Assembly (NCBI RefSeq): GCF_001640805.2
Contig: NC_066851.1
Location: 24,452,197 to 24,516,196 of the forward strand
Direction: 5' to 3'
DNA length: 64,000 nucleotides
Source: Lates calcarifer
Lineage: Eukaryota; Chordata; Actinopteri; Centropomidae
The position numbers and the translations under genes are program-made. Positions 32,855-64,000 of this stretch are shown piece after piece. The notes beneath the pieces were generated by a model. That model saw only the letters and a list, made by a program, of their open reading frames with translations. It did not search any database and was not told where the DNA came from. Every line of letters starts with the position of its first letter. Positions within the stretch are counted from its first letter, which is position 1.

Positions 32855-33830
32855 GCCCGAGGACTGCCCGTTAGCCGTTAGCCTTTAGCTTAGCCTCTTA
32901 GCTGCTCGCCCCGACCGGCTAACAGCTAGCGCAGTTGTTTATCCGGGACAATACGGTGGAATAAATCCCGCCGCCGCTGACACACAACATTAACGGAGCT
33001 GGAACAGGACGGTGGAAACTTCTAGCACCGTCTGTCATGCCAGTACCTGCCCACTGCGGTTGCTGCTCGGCTATCGACTTAGCAGGCTGTGGGGAAGATT
33101 TAGCCCGTCGCTTCAGCTTACAGGCAGATCTGTCTCACCTCTGCGCTCAGCTGCGGCTTTTTCGACGAGTACTGAGACTTTAAACCAGAAGTGTGACCGA
33201 CAGCACTTTACTGGTCTGACCCAGCTGACAGGAGCAGGTTTCCGGTGAAGGAGTTCTTCCTGAAAGACTAAAGTTAGGGTAAAAACTGTCTCTCAAAGTT
33301 CTGTTGTTGACGATCGATGGTTCGGTAATCGACTAGTTCTTAGTAGCTGAGGGTACGAAGGTAGCGGGAGGGAAACCGGAAACAGACTTCTTCATTAACA
33401 AATTAAATGTCGACAAACAACCAGAAAATTTTAACCTCAAAAACAAACAAAAATGTAAATCTGAGTGAAGACATGAAGACGTGGATGGTGCTTTTTAAAT
33501 TTTGTATTTCAGTTGAAAAAGTACAGCCAAGACCAACACAATTATATAAAGTATAAATTACAAGTTGTTATAATGTGCTACCTTCAGTGCAGTGTGTTTG
33601 TCTTTATTATTATCCATTCACTTTAATTCATTATTTACCTTTTATTTATGTCTTTATTTACAAACAGATGATAGCTGGTGCAACTGTCTGAATGTAAGGT
33701 GATGAGTTGTTGAAGAAAACATAGTGAACTGATACACACAGAAGTTTCGAATAAATCCAGTTTGTTTGATCTTATTTTGAAAAACCAGTAACCGGATGTG
33801 TACTCTGTCTGTTTCCGCTGACTTGACACT
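32855..33830. other. Divergent promoter region between hikeshi and heatr5a
   Basis: Head-to-head spacing of about 1 kb. The hikeshi side (about 32860-33060) is GC-rich with repeated TTAGC words. The heatr5a side (about 33790-33860) leads into its first exon. No further coding segment was recognised; the open frame at 33012-33248 has no family look. Confidence 0.45.
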
Positions 33831-33950
33831 CTGCTCGGTTCAGCCGCGGGTTTGTCCGGAGACGTTTACAGCATCAGAACAAACGGAGATTAACTTTGTG
33901 GACCGACACCTTCCTGTGCGGATTAACGACTTTCACCGGACTCTCAGCAG
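33831..33950 (+). promoter_or_regulatory. heatr5a non-coding first exon (5' UTR)
   Basis: The exon ends ACTCTCAGCAG|GTAAAC at about 33950 and would splice to the acceptor TTTTTAACAG at about 35024. The transcription start is only approximate. It is assigned to heatr5a because no other gene lies before the heatr5a ATG at 35108. Confidence 0.5.
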
Positions 33951-35035
33951 GTAAACTCTCTCATTTTCATCCCGAGTTCGCGCGTAAACTTTGGTTCCGT
34001 TAGCTAACCCGGTTAGCCACCCGCTGCTAGCCGCGGAGCCTGTTACTCTGCAGTTTGTGTCTTCAGACGCTGTTGTGTGGTTTTCTGATGTAGCGGAGGA
34101 CAGACGGGTGGAGGACCCAGCAGCTGCTGTTAGCTCAGTCTGCTACACGGTGACTGAAGCTGCGGAGAGTCTGCTTTACACAGAAGACCGTTTACAGTGG
34201 ATCTTTAAACAGGTTCAGGTCCAGGTTCAGGCTGAGCAGGGTCTGACAGACCTGCTGAAGACCAGGAGTTATGTTGAAGTCTGGTTTTCAACCCGGTTCT
34301 GATCAGTTCAAGTTCATCACAGGAAGATGTTCTACCTGTTTTCACAAATGTAACCTGAGTTATTCCTGTGTCCACCTGCAGTGGTGAACAGGTGAACTCC
34401 AGGTGTGTGTTTCAGTACGCTGTGACATCACGGCTGGGTGTGGCTCCAGGTGCAGCCAGGTGTGGTCCTCCTGTGTCAGAGCTGCAGCTGTTGGTCTGTG
34501 TGGAGCTTTGGTCCTGCTGATGCTGATCAGTCAGCTTTTATAAAACCAGGTGTTGAGGAAGTTTTCTCTCCATCACCTCTTCAGCCTCTTCAGGAACACG
34601 TCTGTTATTTTTAGAGTTTCCCTGAGTCTCTGTGAACTCTGTGTGTGTGTGTGTGTGTGTTAATGGAGTTGCTGCTGCTGAATAATTTATGAGCTGCTCT
34701 CTCTCTCAGATATTCCTCCGGCGTCTCTTCTCTCCCTCCTGTTCTGGTCTGATCCGCTCTGTTAGCTCTCAATGAGACACAGAGGCTGAAGTGTTCGGTG
34801 CAGAGACACAGGAACTGTCTCTGAATGCAGCACTGTCACAGACGCCCGGTTTCTCTCGTTGGCACCTGAACGCAGCGCAGTGCTGCGGTCCTTCTGTACA
34901 GGTGGAGCTTTGTGGTGTTTGTAGACCAGAACCAGAGACTGTGTTGGTTTGTTGTCTGGATGAAATCCATCCTCGCTGTCTTTGGCTGAACCCTGTTTGT
35001 TCCTTTGTCCTTTGTTTTTAACAGGATTTAGGAGA

Positions 35036-35071
35036 ATGGCAGCACAGGACAGAAAACTCCCCCTTCACTGA
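35036..35071 (+). CDS. Upstream ORF (11 codons) in heatr5a 5' leader
   Basis: ATG at 35036 opens an 11-residue frame (MAAQDRKLPLH) that ends in TGA at 35069-35071, 36 bp before the heatr5a start at 35108. An AGG-repeat stretch lies between. Such a leader frame could lower heatr5a translation (inference). Confidence 0.5.
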   Translation: MAAQDRKLPLH

Positions 35072-54778
<19,707 letters not shown>

Positions 54779-57629
54779 GACGACTGACCACAGATCAGCA
54801 GCACGGAGGTTCATCACTACAGCCACCGACACTCTGTGCTGCGTTCACTGTCCCCCGGGACAAAGGGTAACATGAAGCATGAGGTTACTGTGGCTGCAGA
54901 ATATTATCACATCACTTCCTCTTTCACAGGAAGTGAGAGGATCTTTTGTTGTTGAGTCTTAAACTTCCAGACGCTCTGTAAACGCTGCACGTCACTACTT
55001 TATATCATTTCCATTTACTGTCTCAGTTTTATCCCTTCACCCCCCCCGCACAGACTCACAGTGATGAGCTGATGATCGACAGCTGCAGATTCATTTCCAG
55101 CAGATACTGAAACCAGCAGGCATCAGATTTACAGGTGATGGGATAAAGCTGAAAACAGACATGTTCTCTATCAGTTTCTTTTATCTCCTCTTTTTACACA
55201 ACGTTCAGAGAAACTTTGGTTTTATCAGCCGAGTGAACAGACCTGAGTCAAACAGCTGTGACACATCAGGGTCAAAGTTTAACAAAGATTTTAACAGCTG
55301 AGTCCTTTAACACTGAAGTGGACGTGTGGAGGTTTTTAGTTTAGAGACTGAAGTTGAAGTGTTAGTTTGGAGAAGACTCCGTTGACTCTGGCTGGTTTCA
55401 GACCTGCTGCCGTCTCCATGTTTCTGTCTCCTGCAGCGACATCTAGTGGTTCAGTCCCGACACATCTCCTCCTGTTGAACTGACAGAGACTTCATGGTGT
55501 CGTCTGTTTGCAGCCACATCACTGTGGTTTTTATTTTACACAGTTTGAGCTCTGAACAAAAACACCTGGATCCACATCAGGTGAAACATCGACATCAGGT
55601 GACACTGTCAAACTTTAAAAATATTTAATGATGGTATTTTAGCTGCAGGTCACAGATCAGTTCTCCACCTGCTGAAAACCGGGTGTGTGTGTTTATTTTA
55701 TCCCCCAGGAGGCCCCGGGCGGGCGGGTGGTTGAGCAGCAGCAGTAACAGGTCTCTGCTGTTTGATCAGGTCTGTCACTCGAGGCTTTTATTTTGAAATA
55801 CGTGTCATTTTGATGTAGAACCTGCAGCAGAATAAGCTGCTTTTCCTGTGTCACTAACGTTAAATGGAGGCCAGGGGTCAAAGGTCAGGACACAGTAACA
55901 GCTGACTCATCCTTTGACCCATGTCAATAACAGAGAAGAAGAAGAGATGATTTTATTTTTGTAGTAGAAGACAAATCACATGGAACAAGCTGAGGAGTTT
56001 AATGGAGGTACGGCAGCCTGTGAGGGACAGTTCAGCTTCTGTCAGCACTTTAGTTTAACAACACTACAGCGTCTGATTATCTGACACGTTGTGTTTGATC
56101 AGTGTAAAGGATGTTGAAGTTCAGTCGAAGGACTTTTATTGTCTAAATGTGAATCTTGGTATCACTTCCTGTAACGTCTCAGAACACTAAAGATTTACCT
56201 GCAATAACACGAACCAGGTGAGCTTCAGTCTTCCAGCTTCAGCCGCTTCTCTCTGCTTCACCTGGCCGTCTGTGCAGGTGTGAACTGAATGAATGAGTTA
56301 ACTTGTTGTTTTCTAACGGCAGCGAATGAATAAAACACGTCTTTCTTCTAATTCAGGTTCCACTTCTTCTTCATTTGTCTTCAACAGACGGAGAAAGGGT
56401 CCAGATTGTTTTTCAATAAATTTACTGCAGCAAAACATTCTCCTCAGTCTGACTAATCTAAAAATAATGAAATGTACTTCAGACACAGAGAGAGTAAATG
56501 TGATGAACCCTCAGACGACATAATGAACAGTTTCAGTGATGAAGTAAAACAAACTGAAGCTGAATAATCAGTGAAAATCTGATCTGTGTTCGTTTCTGTC
56601 TGAGAGACTTTATTATTGAGTTTAACTGCAGACTGATTTATGTGTCTGTGTCTCCAGTTATCCTCTAACTGTGACAACCAGAGAACCTGAAGGCATCATG
56701 AAGACAGAGGAAATTCACAGGAGAAAAAAAAAACAATAAAAACAAAACTAGAAAAAGAAAAAAGACACAAAGAGGGAACAAACACTTTAAATCTGAAATA
56801 TCAGTGGAATGTTCCTTTAAACAGACAGAGTTAGAAATGAGATGAAAATGTAGAAGCTTTCAGGATGAAACATCAGGCAGGATGGTGTCTCACATGAAAA
56901 CCAGCTGATTGTGTTGTTGTGTTTCTCTGTTGTGAAACACTTTGGAAACTTTATCTGTGAACAGCTCCGCATGCTGCCTTCAGGGGCTGTCGGAAGCCCC
57001 ACAGTGATCGAGATGAAACATGACGAAGACGTGATTAACACACTAACACACACCACACACGCTGCCTGCTTCTCAGACAGGTGAAGCCAAAACACACGTA
57101 ACACTCAGAAAACAACGTTTTATTCTATAATAAAATAAACAGTGATGTTACGCAGCAGTCTGACGTCTGTTCCTAAAATAAATATCTGCTGAATCATTTT
57201 CTCAGGCCCTCACTGCTGCTGCTGGAGTGTGGACAGTAAATTCTCCTCATTGACTCTGGAAGATAACTCTGTGCCATGTTCTTTATTGGCTTAATGTTGA
57301 AATAATTCCATCTCTCCTAAATGGTCAGTGATCATATCTACCACAACAACAGACCCATGGTAGGCATCATGAGAAAAAGCGCGTATCTGCTGCTTTAGTT
57401 AATATCTCAGTTACTGGTTGATGCAGGGACTGTGTAGAGTTTGAAGAAACCAAACGAGACCATGTAGTTATATTTTTAATTCATTTACACTAATCCCACC
57501 TGATGGCGGTGAACATGACCTGCTTTGCCTCAGTGTCTGAATGATGTTTTGATTTTCTCCTGCCTCTACTAATAATATTCAGAAGAAAGGCAGCTGATGT
57601 TACAGGTGTTTCATATTTCCGAGCTCAGT
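54779..57629. other. heatr5a 3' UTR and heatr5a-hectd1 spacer
   Basis: The 3' UTR probably runs to a poly(A) signal AATAAA at 56329-56334; further AATAAA words lie near 56415 and 56734. The rest, to the hectd1 promoter, is AT-rich. A GCGACATCTAGTGGTTCAG word (about 55436) resembles the CTCF-like motif of many fish repeats. No other gene was seen. Confidence 0.5.
56329..56334 (+). terminator. Candidate poly(A) signal for heatr5a
   Basis: AATAAA about 1.55 kb after the stop codon. Chosen by position; an earlier variant signal could be used instead. Confidence 0.35.
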
Positions 57630-57864
57630 GTGAGCGCCTGAACGCGGCAGCCTCGGTCGGCTCGGCTCTCCATTTCAGTCCGCTCCGTTCATCGCCTCCT
57701 CACCGGCCGCTCCGACCTCTCTACACCCGTTCAGAAGAAATGGGAACGCCTTGATTTAACCCCCGACATCGGCGATAAACACAGCTCCTCAGCCTCCAGT
57801 TGGACTCTGAAGATCTTTCTCCGTGAAGCCGCTGATCGTCTCTGTGCCGAAAAGAAAAAAAACG
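57620..57864 (+). promoter_or_regulatory. hectd1 promoter and non-coding first exon
   Basis: A CpG-rich stretch begins near 57620 and an untranslated exon ends AAAAAACG|GTGAGT at 57864. The high-GC region continues to about 58450, as in a CpG-island promoter. The next exon assigned with confidence is at 61001; a possible extra leader exon starts at about 60652. Confidence 0.6.
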
Positions 57865-60800
57865 GTGAGTGGCCAAAACCCGGACCGGTGTCTCTCGTGG
57901 TAGGTGGCCGTGGCTGCGTTGCGGCCTCTCGGATCTCCCGGAACTCGAGCCCCGCGGCTCGTGTTTGGAGTCCGAGGCCGCGGATGTAGTTATCTCAGTA
58001 AACGGACATTAACGACTCATTTAAAACATTTAAACTGCGGTAACCTGTGTGTGTTTGGATAAAACTCTTCAGCAGCGAGTGTTTTAAATCGTTATGAGTC
58101 GCAGTTTATCGTTAAAAAGTTATTTCAGGTCGCGTTTGGGTTAGCTAGCGTGGTGCTAACCGGCTAAGCTGAGCCAGCTCTGCGGGTTCCGTTGCCTGTA
58201 ATTTATATCTGTGGTGAACGACAAACAAACATATGAGTTTATCTGACACTGTCTGGTTCCTGGTTGTGTGTTTCGGGTATTTTCTGGGAGTTACGCTGTG
58301 TTTTTTCGGCCTGACAACATCGCCGTTGTTGGCCGGCTAACCGCTAACGTTCAGAGGCTGGCAGTGAGTGTAACTCGGCCATAAAGCCCTGAGGTCCGGG
58401 CTGGACGGCTCGCTGCGGGGCTTAACGTCGCCACCAACACCCCCCTGCTGTATCCTCTTATGTTGATGTGTGGCTGATGAAATAATTAGGCTCTTTAGGC
58501 CAAGAGAGGAAACACGGGGTCACACAGGCACAGTCTGATGCGGCTGAACCGTGTCATTCACCCAGTTTGAGTTGTGAGGCTGTGGCCGAGTTTTTCACAT
58601 TGTGTAAGTTTGAAGTCACAAACAAAGGAGGTTTGTTCCAGCTGGGCAGGGGAAGATGGAAAATAATCACGACTAGCACAAGACTGTGTTTCAGGGTTTG
58701 TACAGAGGCTGCAGCTCATTTGAACGCCTCACAGGTGATTGCTGGTGAACCAGCAGCTGTTCTCAGGGTTTCTATCAGCTCATGGTCTTCTTCAGCAGCT
58801 GGAGGGGCCTGATATCAGAGGAGGAGTCAAACAACCTCTCAGTAACATTAGCATTATCTTTAGCTCTCTGCACAGATAAACCCAGCTGTTATTCGGTCAG
58901 TAGATCACCTGTGCTGTGACTCAGGTAAAGGTTTGACTGGTTTCAGCAGCTGGAAACAGTCTGTCAGTTTACTGTCTGATGATGATCATGTTTGTTTACG
59001 TGATGTTATTTATTCCAGTTTATCACTGAGACTCAGTCACCGGTGAGTTTATTTATTATTTATTTCTCATTATTAATTTCAGTCTAAATATAACCAGTAC
59101 CTCTCAGTGAAGCAGCTGGAGCCTGAAACCAGTCATCACCTTTATTAACCAATTAACCACAGATCTGACTCTGAATAGGAACTTTTCTTCTCTGTGGATC
59201 GTGACCTGAAGAACTGGTGATGAACTTTTTCTGACTAAAATCTAAAGAATAACTGGATTCTGTGTCAGTGTTTCTGTGATCACTTCACGATCATTGGAAT
59301 TATTGATTAATCTGCTGATTATTGAAAGACGTCGTCTTTGAAACCCAAAGCATCAGATCCTCACTCTGTCCAATGTTATGATCATCAGTTTTCTGTTGCC
59401 ACTGACCTCATGTTGCCTCACATCAAACTGATCAGTAACAAGCTCCACACAGTGAGACACACAGGTGATCTATAATCAATGGATGATCAACATCATCAGA
59501 AGTCCTGAGGAGAAACATGAGGAGAGAAGCTGGATGATGGACGGAGCGGTGTGAGTCTGACCGAGGCCTAAAGACTAAAACAAACCGTTGTCATTGAATC
59601 AGTCCATATTATCAATATGTTCAGTGTTGATGGTTCACATCAGAGAGCAGGAACACAGGGAAAATCTGATGGTAGTCAGATCTATCAGTTCTTGTGTTAC
59701 ATTAACTCTGAGGTCCTGCAGATGAGAACTTGACCTGGTTTTCCTCTGAGTCTGGACCAGGTCTCTGCAGGGTTCTGAGTCAGTGTGTGTTTATTGTCGT
59801 TTTCTTCTAAAAAGGCCGAGCGTCGCTGGGGAGGAGAAAAGAAAAGTGTGAGTTTTCTGCCGCTGACCTCGTTCTGGACTTAGAGTGGACACAGGACACT
59901 GTGAGGGGTTAAAGGGGTGAAAGCCAAACCCTGTCCTGCTGTGGTTGCCCCGGGTCAGGGGGGGCAGGACAGGAGGAGGAGGAGGAGAAGGTCAGGACGC
60001 TCTCTGGCAAGTTGTGATGATTAATCTGTTGATAAGAGGATCTGTCTCAGCACAGCCTGTTTATATCCAGGCAGACAGACAGGCAGACAGACAGGCTTCA
60101 AATTAGGCCCTAATCAACTTAGCCTGGACCCAGCAGACTCCCAGCATGCCCTGCTGCAGTGCCACGCAGCCCAACACAGCAGCTGCTGCCATCCACAGAT
60201 ACAGGAGCGTCCAAACTTCAAACCCTCACACAGAAACATCCAGAATCACCTCCGCTGCGTGAACAGTGAACAGGTGTGAGTCCAACAAACCTAAACAAGA
60301 CGTCGCCTTTTTCATTGTGGAAATTGTGACAGCTGTTTTTCACTTCAGCTCATTTTATGTCTCTGTCTGATCGTCCTGCCTTTTCATATCCAGCTGCTTC
60401 ACGTATCAGCCCGCTCTTTCTGTGGAGGTGTTGTCCTCCTGCTGCCTGTCAGACCACAGACAGGGAGTAAAACCTCTGAGGTGGAACTGAACCTCCTCTG
60501 CTCCTCATAGAAACACACTGATGCTGCACAGACACTCCAGGAATTATCCACAGCCCTGTTTAAACAATCATTAACTAATAATGTCCTTGTAATTCCTGTG
60601 TGTCTGTCTGCAGCGCTCGCTGATTAAACATCTCTGTGCCTCTGTTTGCAGGTGAAGAGACTACATGTCCCAGAAACCCCTGTGAGAGTGAGCGACTTCT
60701 TCCTCCTCGTCTGTGTTTCCTCTCTCCCTCCGTCCGGTTGGTTGGATGAGTCCCAAACAGCGACACAACTGTGAGCAGTGATTGGGCGCTGAGCCAGACC

Positions 60801-61000
60801 AGGCAGCCAACGGGGAGCCAGGTGAGGAGGGGGTGGGGAGGGAGGGGGCGGGGCTGTTGTTTCTCTGTTTTTCAATAAAGTTTTAAAGAAAAGGACAGAA
60901 ACAGATCTTCTCTCAGTTTGAGATCAGTCTCAGGATTTTAAGAACTGATATCAGGTCAGTTAAGTGAAAGTCTGGGAGCTGACTGTCGTGTCGTCTCCAG
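57865..61000. other. hectd1 first intron
   Basis: About 3.1 kb of intron with the tail of the CpG island and no recognised gene. A segment at about 60652 (TTTGCAG|GTGAAGAGAC) could be an alternative leader exon. A short CAGACAGA run lies near 60070-60095. Confidence 0.5.
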
Positions 61001-61010
61001 GCTAGCCATC

Positions 61011-64000
61011 ATGGCGGACGTGGACCCAGACACCCTGCTGGAGTGGCTCCAGATGGGTCAGGGTGATGAGCGGGACATGCAGCTCATTGCTCTGGAGCAG
61101 CTCTGCATGCTGCTGCTCATGTCGGACAACGTCGACCGCTGCTTTGAGACGTGAGTTTAACGTGTGGTTGGGTCAGAGGTCAGAGGTCAGAGGCGTGGGA
61201 CTCGGCTCTGACTGTCTGTTTTTTTTTTTTCAGGTGTCCTCCTCGGACGTTCCTCCCGGCGCTCTGTAAGATCTTCCTGGATGAGAGCGCTCCAGATAAC
61301 GTGCTGGAGGTGACGGCCCGAGCCATCACCTACTACCTGGACGTGTCGGCCGAGTGCACCCGGAGGATCGTGGGAGTGGACGGAGCCATCAAGGCGCTGT
61401 GCAACCGGCTGGTGGTGGTGGAGCTCAACAACAGGACGAGCAGAGACCTGGCCGAGCAGTGTGTCAAGGTAACCACAGGGCGACGGCACAGACCTGGAAT
61501 CAGATCCACGTTATGTATCATCTGTCAGGGCTCACAGCAGGAAACCTACCTGCAGCAGTTTGACTGGGCACCAGACCTTTAGCTCTCACTCTGTTTATCT
61601 GATCAAATACAACAGCTCTGAGCTCTCAGAGGAAACACTCTGAAATCACTGAAGTCACCAACAGATCCACTCAGTGTTTCTGTGTCACCCTGTCGTCCAG
61701 TGGAGTCAAATAATGAGACACAGTGCAGCTGCAGAGACATTAGTTCATGTCTGAGGTAAAACATGAGCCTCCTCCCTCCTCCACCCAAATAAAAAGGCGC
61801 TGAGTTCAGCTGCTGGACGACTCATTTAGATTAGATTTACTCTGTGACTCTGACTTACACCTGGAGCCTGTGGATCAGCAGTGGAGTGATCAGTTCAGAC
61901 GGTGGCTGTAGAGTAGAGACACAGTCGGTTTAGATCTGAAGTGTTGACAGACTCTCCTCTGGTCACATGATCAGACTCTGATGAGTTTGTGTCTATAACA
62001 CATGAAAGCAGGCGTAGGGTGAGCCGTGTGATCAGAGGGTGGAGGTGGAGGGGGTGTGGCCTCAGTGTGACACAGCTTCAGTCATCGTTTATCTGCTGTG
62101 TTCCTGTCCTGAACAGGGTCAGTGTGTCAGAGCAGCTGATAACCACTGATCACAGATCAGCCTGCTCCCGGTGTTTTGGAGCAGAGCCACACCACAGGCA
62201 GGAGATTCACCAGCATGTGCTGCCAGATGTTTATTAATACAGGTCACAGGACAGTGGCGTTCTTTATTCAGGCTGAGAGGCAGAAAGAGGCTGTTTACCC
62301 ATCACTCCGTCTGTTTCATCTTCTGCTCTGACGCTCGTCTGTCTCTGCTCATCAGTGTCGTATCTCTCTGAAACCTCCAGGGAGTTTCTGCAAGTTTGGC
62401 TCAAACGCTCACTTGGACTCGAGGGTGAACTGAATTTGCTGGTTGAAGGTCAAAGGTCAAGGTCACTGTGACCTCACAAAACACTAATCCTGTGCAGCCA
62501 CAGGCCTGACGTACACAGGAGTTTAGGTGAGATGTAGGACCAGTGTCAGAGACTGAAGAGGTTCAGTTTACAAAGATATAACACCTGGAAAACGACTTGA
62601 ACCATTATTAGATTATCAATTAGTGATTTTACTGATCAATCAAAAACTAGATTTAGGAAGAATTTCGTGAATTCTACGGCTGCAGGATGGTACAGCTTGG
62701 ATTTTCATCCACCAGTGAAGAAGCTGTGACTGTAGATCATCATCGAGTTTCAGCTTCATTTTTCATGGTAAACTGAACTGAAACCACCTGGAAGAAAGGA
62801 AATCAGCCGTGAACCAAAAGGTAAAGTCATCTTCTCTCACAGTTTTAACAGAAGCTGTATCTTGTGTCTGTGTTGTGTTCAGGTGCTGGAGCTGATCTGT
62901 ACCAGGGAGTCCGGTGCTGTGTTCGAGGCCGGCGGTCTGAACTGCGTGCTGAGTTTCATCAGAGACAGCGGCCACCTCGTCCACAAAGACACTCTGCACT
63001 CGGCCATGGCCGTCGTGTCCCGACTCTGCAGCAAGATGGAGCCTCAGGACTCTTCTCTGGAGACCTGCGTCGAGTCCCTGTCCAGCCTCCTCAAACATGA
63101 AGACCACCAGGTAACCATGGCGGACTCGGAGGAGCAGCATCTGGTTCAGATCTGTTTCCTGCAGCTGGTTTCTGGTCTAACCGTTCTCTGTCCTCCAGGT
63201 GTCAGATGGAGCTCTGCGCTGCTTCGCCTCGTTGGCCGACAGGTTCACCCGCCGCGGCGTGGACCCCGCCCCTTTAGCCAAACACGGCCTGACGGAGGAG
63301 CTGCTGTCCCGCATGGCGGCTGCCGGTGGCACCGTGTCGGGCCCCGCCTCCTCCTGTAAGCCGGGCCGGACCTCGACAGGCGCCGCCCCCTCAGCCCCCG
63401 ACTCCAAACTGAGCAACCAGGTGTCGACCATCGTCAGCCTGCTGTCCACGCTGTGCAGGGGCTCGCCGCTCGTCACACACGTAGGTGGACTCGTCTGTAC
63501 CAGCCACACAGAGAGCTGGAGGTTTCTATGTCTGATCTATCTCCTCTCCTCTGCCGGTCCAGGACCTGCTGCGCTCGGCGCTGCCCGACTCGATGGAGTC
63601 TGCTCTGGGAGGAGACGAGCGCTGTGTGCTGGACACCATGCGGCTGGTGGACCTCCTGCTGGTGCTCCTGTTCGAGGGACGGAAGGCGCTGCCCAAGTCC
63701 ACGGCGGGGTCGACGAGCCGGATCCCCGGCCTGCGGCGCCTGGACAGTTCAGGGGAGAGATCGCACCGACAGCTCATTGACTGTATCCGCAGCAAAGACA
63801 CCGACGCTCTGATCGACGCCATCGACACCGGAGGTAAGAACAGAAACACACGGAGGCGCCGAGACTTCTGGCAGATAAAGATCTGAGTATTTCCACTGTT
63901 GTGACTGGTAAAAACTCTGTGTTCTGTCGCAGCTTTTGAGGTGAACTTCATGGACGACGTTGGACAGACGCTGCTCAACTGGGCTTCAGCTTTCGGCACA
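61011..64000 (+). CDS. hectd1: hectd1, HECT-domain E3 ubiquitin ligase 1 (5' part, cut by window end)
   Basis: HECTD1 is a large HECT E3 ubiquitin ligase needed for neural-tube closure and placental development in mammals. Exons seen: 61001-61150 (ATG at 61011), 61234-61468, 62883-63110, 63199-63480, 63563-63833, 63933 to the window end; phases join. The protein begins [20 protein letters not shown] and continues with the armadillo-type N-terminal region: [60 protein letters not shown] and [15 protein letters not shown]. The start of the ankyrin region follows (INTG-like junction, then [20 protein letters not shown]). The HECT domain lies beyond the window. Same orientation and order as heatr5a-hectd1 in other vertebrates. 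Confidence 0.95.

Noticed and set aside
34000..34302. 103-residue open frame after heatr5a exon 1
   Set aside because: Lies in the first intron and has no family similarity.

Overview
The window looks like nuclear DNA of a ray-finned (teleost, probably spiny-rayed) fish. Genes are compact and split by short GT-AG introns. Dinucleotide repeats are very frequent, and the recognisable proteins are vertebrate ones with teleost-type paralogues (a dhrs13-like array, a V-set Ig receptor of fish type, a TRIM35/A33-like gene). There are no bacterial features, so operons and ribosome binding sites do not apply.

Layout. (1) About 1.7-9.2 kb, plus strand: coch (cochlin; LCCL plus two vWA domains), with its signal-peptide exon not found. 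(2) 9.2-13.5 kb: gene-poor DNA with teleost dispersed repeats and an AT-rich degenerate array. (3) 13.55-13.84 kb, minus strand: a full-length 7SL (SRP) RNA gene with a Pol III T-run and an upstream CRE/ATF site. (4) 14.7-18.9 kb, plus strand: a V-set immunoglobulin-superfamily gene whose transmembrane exon sits between the first and second Ig exons. (5) 19.0-30.8 kb, minus strand: three dhrs13-like short-chain dehydrogenase genes. The first is intact; the second and third are a recent tandem duplication (unit about 3.4 kb) with frame breaks. (6) 32.3-32.9 kb, minus strand: hikeshi as one uninterrupted exon. (7) 33.8-56.3 kb, plus strand: the complete heatr5a gene (39 coding exons, about 2054 codons). 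An antisense intronless TRIM gene (48.6-50.0 kb), a LINE fragment, two copies of a dispersed repeat and several simple-sequence tracts lie in its introns. (8) 57.6 kb to the window end, plus strand: the 5' part of hectd1.

How they relate: coch, heatr5a and hectd1 belong to one ancestral neighbourhood (human 14q12). The dhrs13, hikeshi and Ig genes appear to be inserted or rearranged between coch and heatr5a. They do not form one pathway: extracellular matrix, protein targeting, immune-type receptor, SDR metabolism, HSP70 nuclear import, endosomal trafficking and ubiquitin ligation are all present.

Most noteworthy: the 7SL locus; two exons (one in coch, one in heatr5a) bracketed by complementary (GT)n/(CA)n tracts; a perfect 15-bp hairpin that buries a coch splice acceptor; the Ig gene's cassette architecture; the dhrs13 duplication with a conversion-like block; and several one-base frame breaks in or beside short base runs. 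One of these lies in otherwise intact heatr5a, which raises the possibility of consensus errors in the assembly. All exon borders were read by eye from splice consensus, reading phase and family similarity, so single-base errors are possible.
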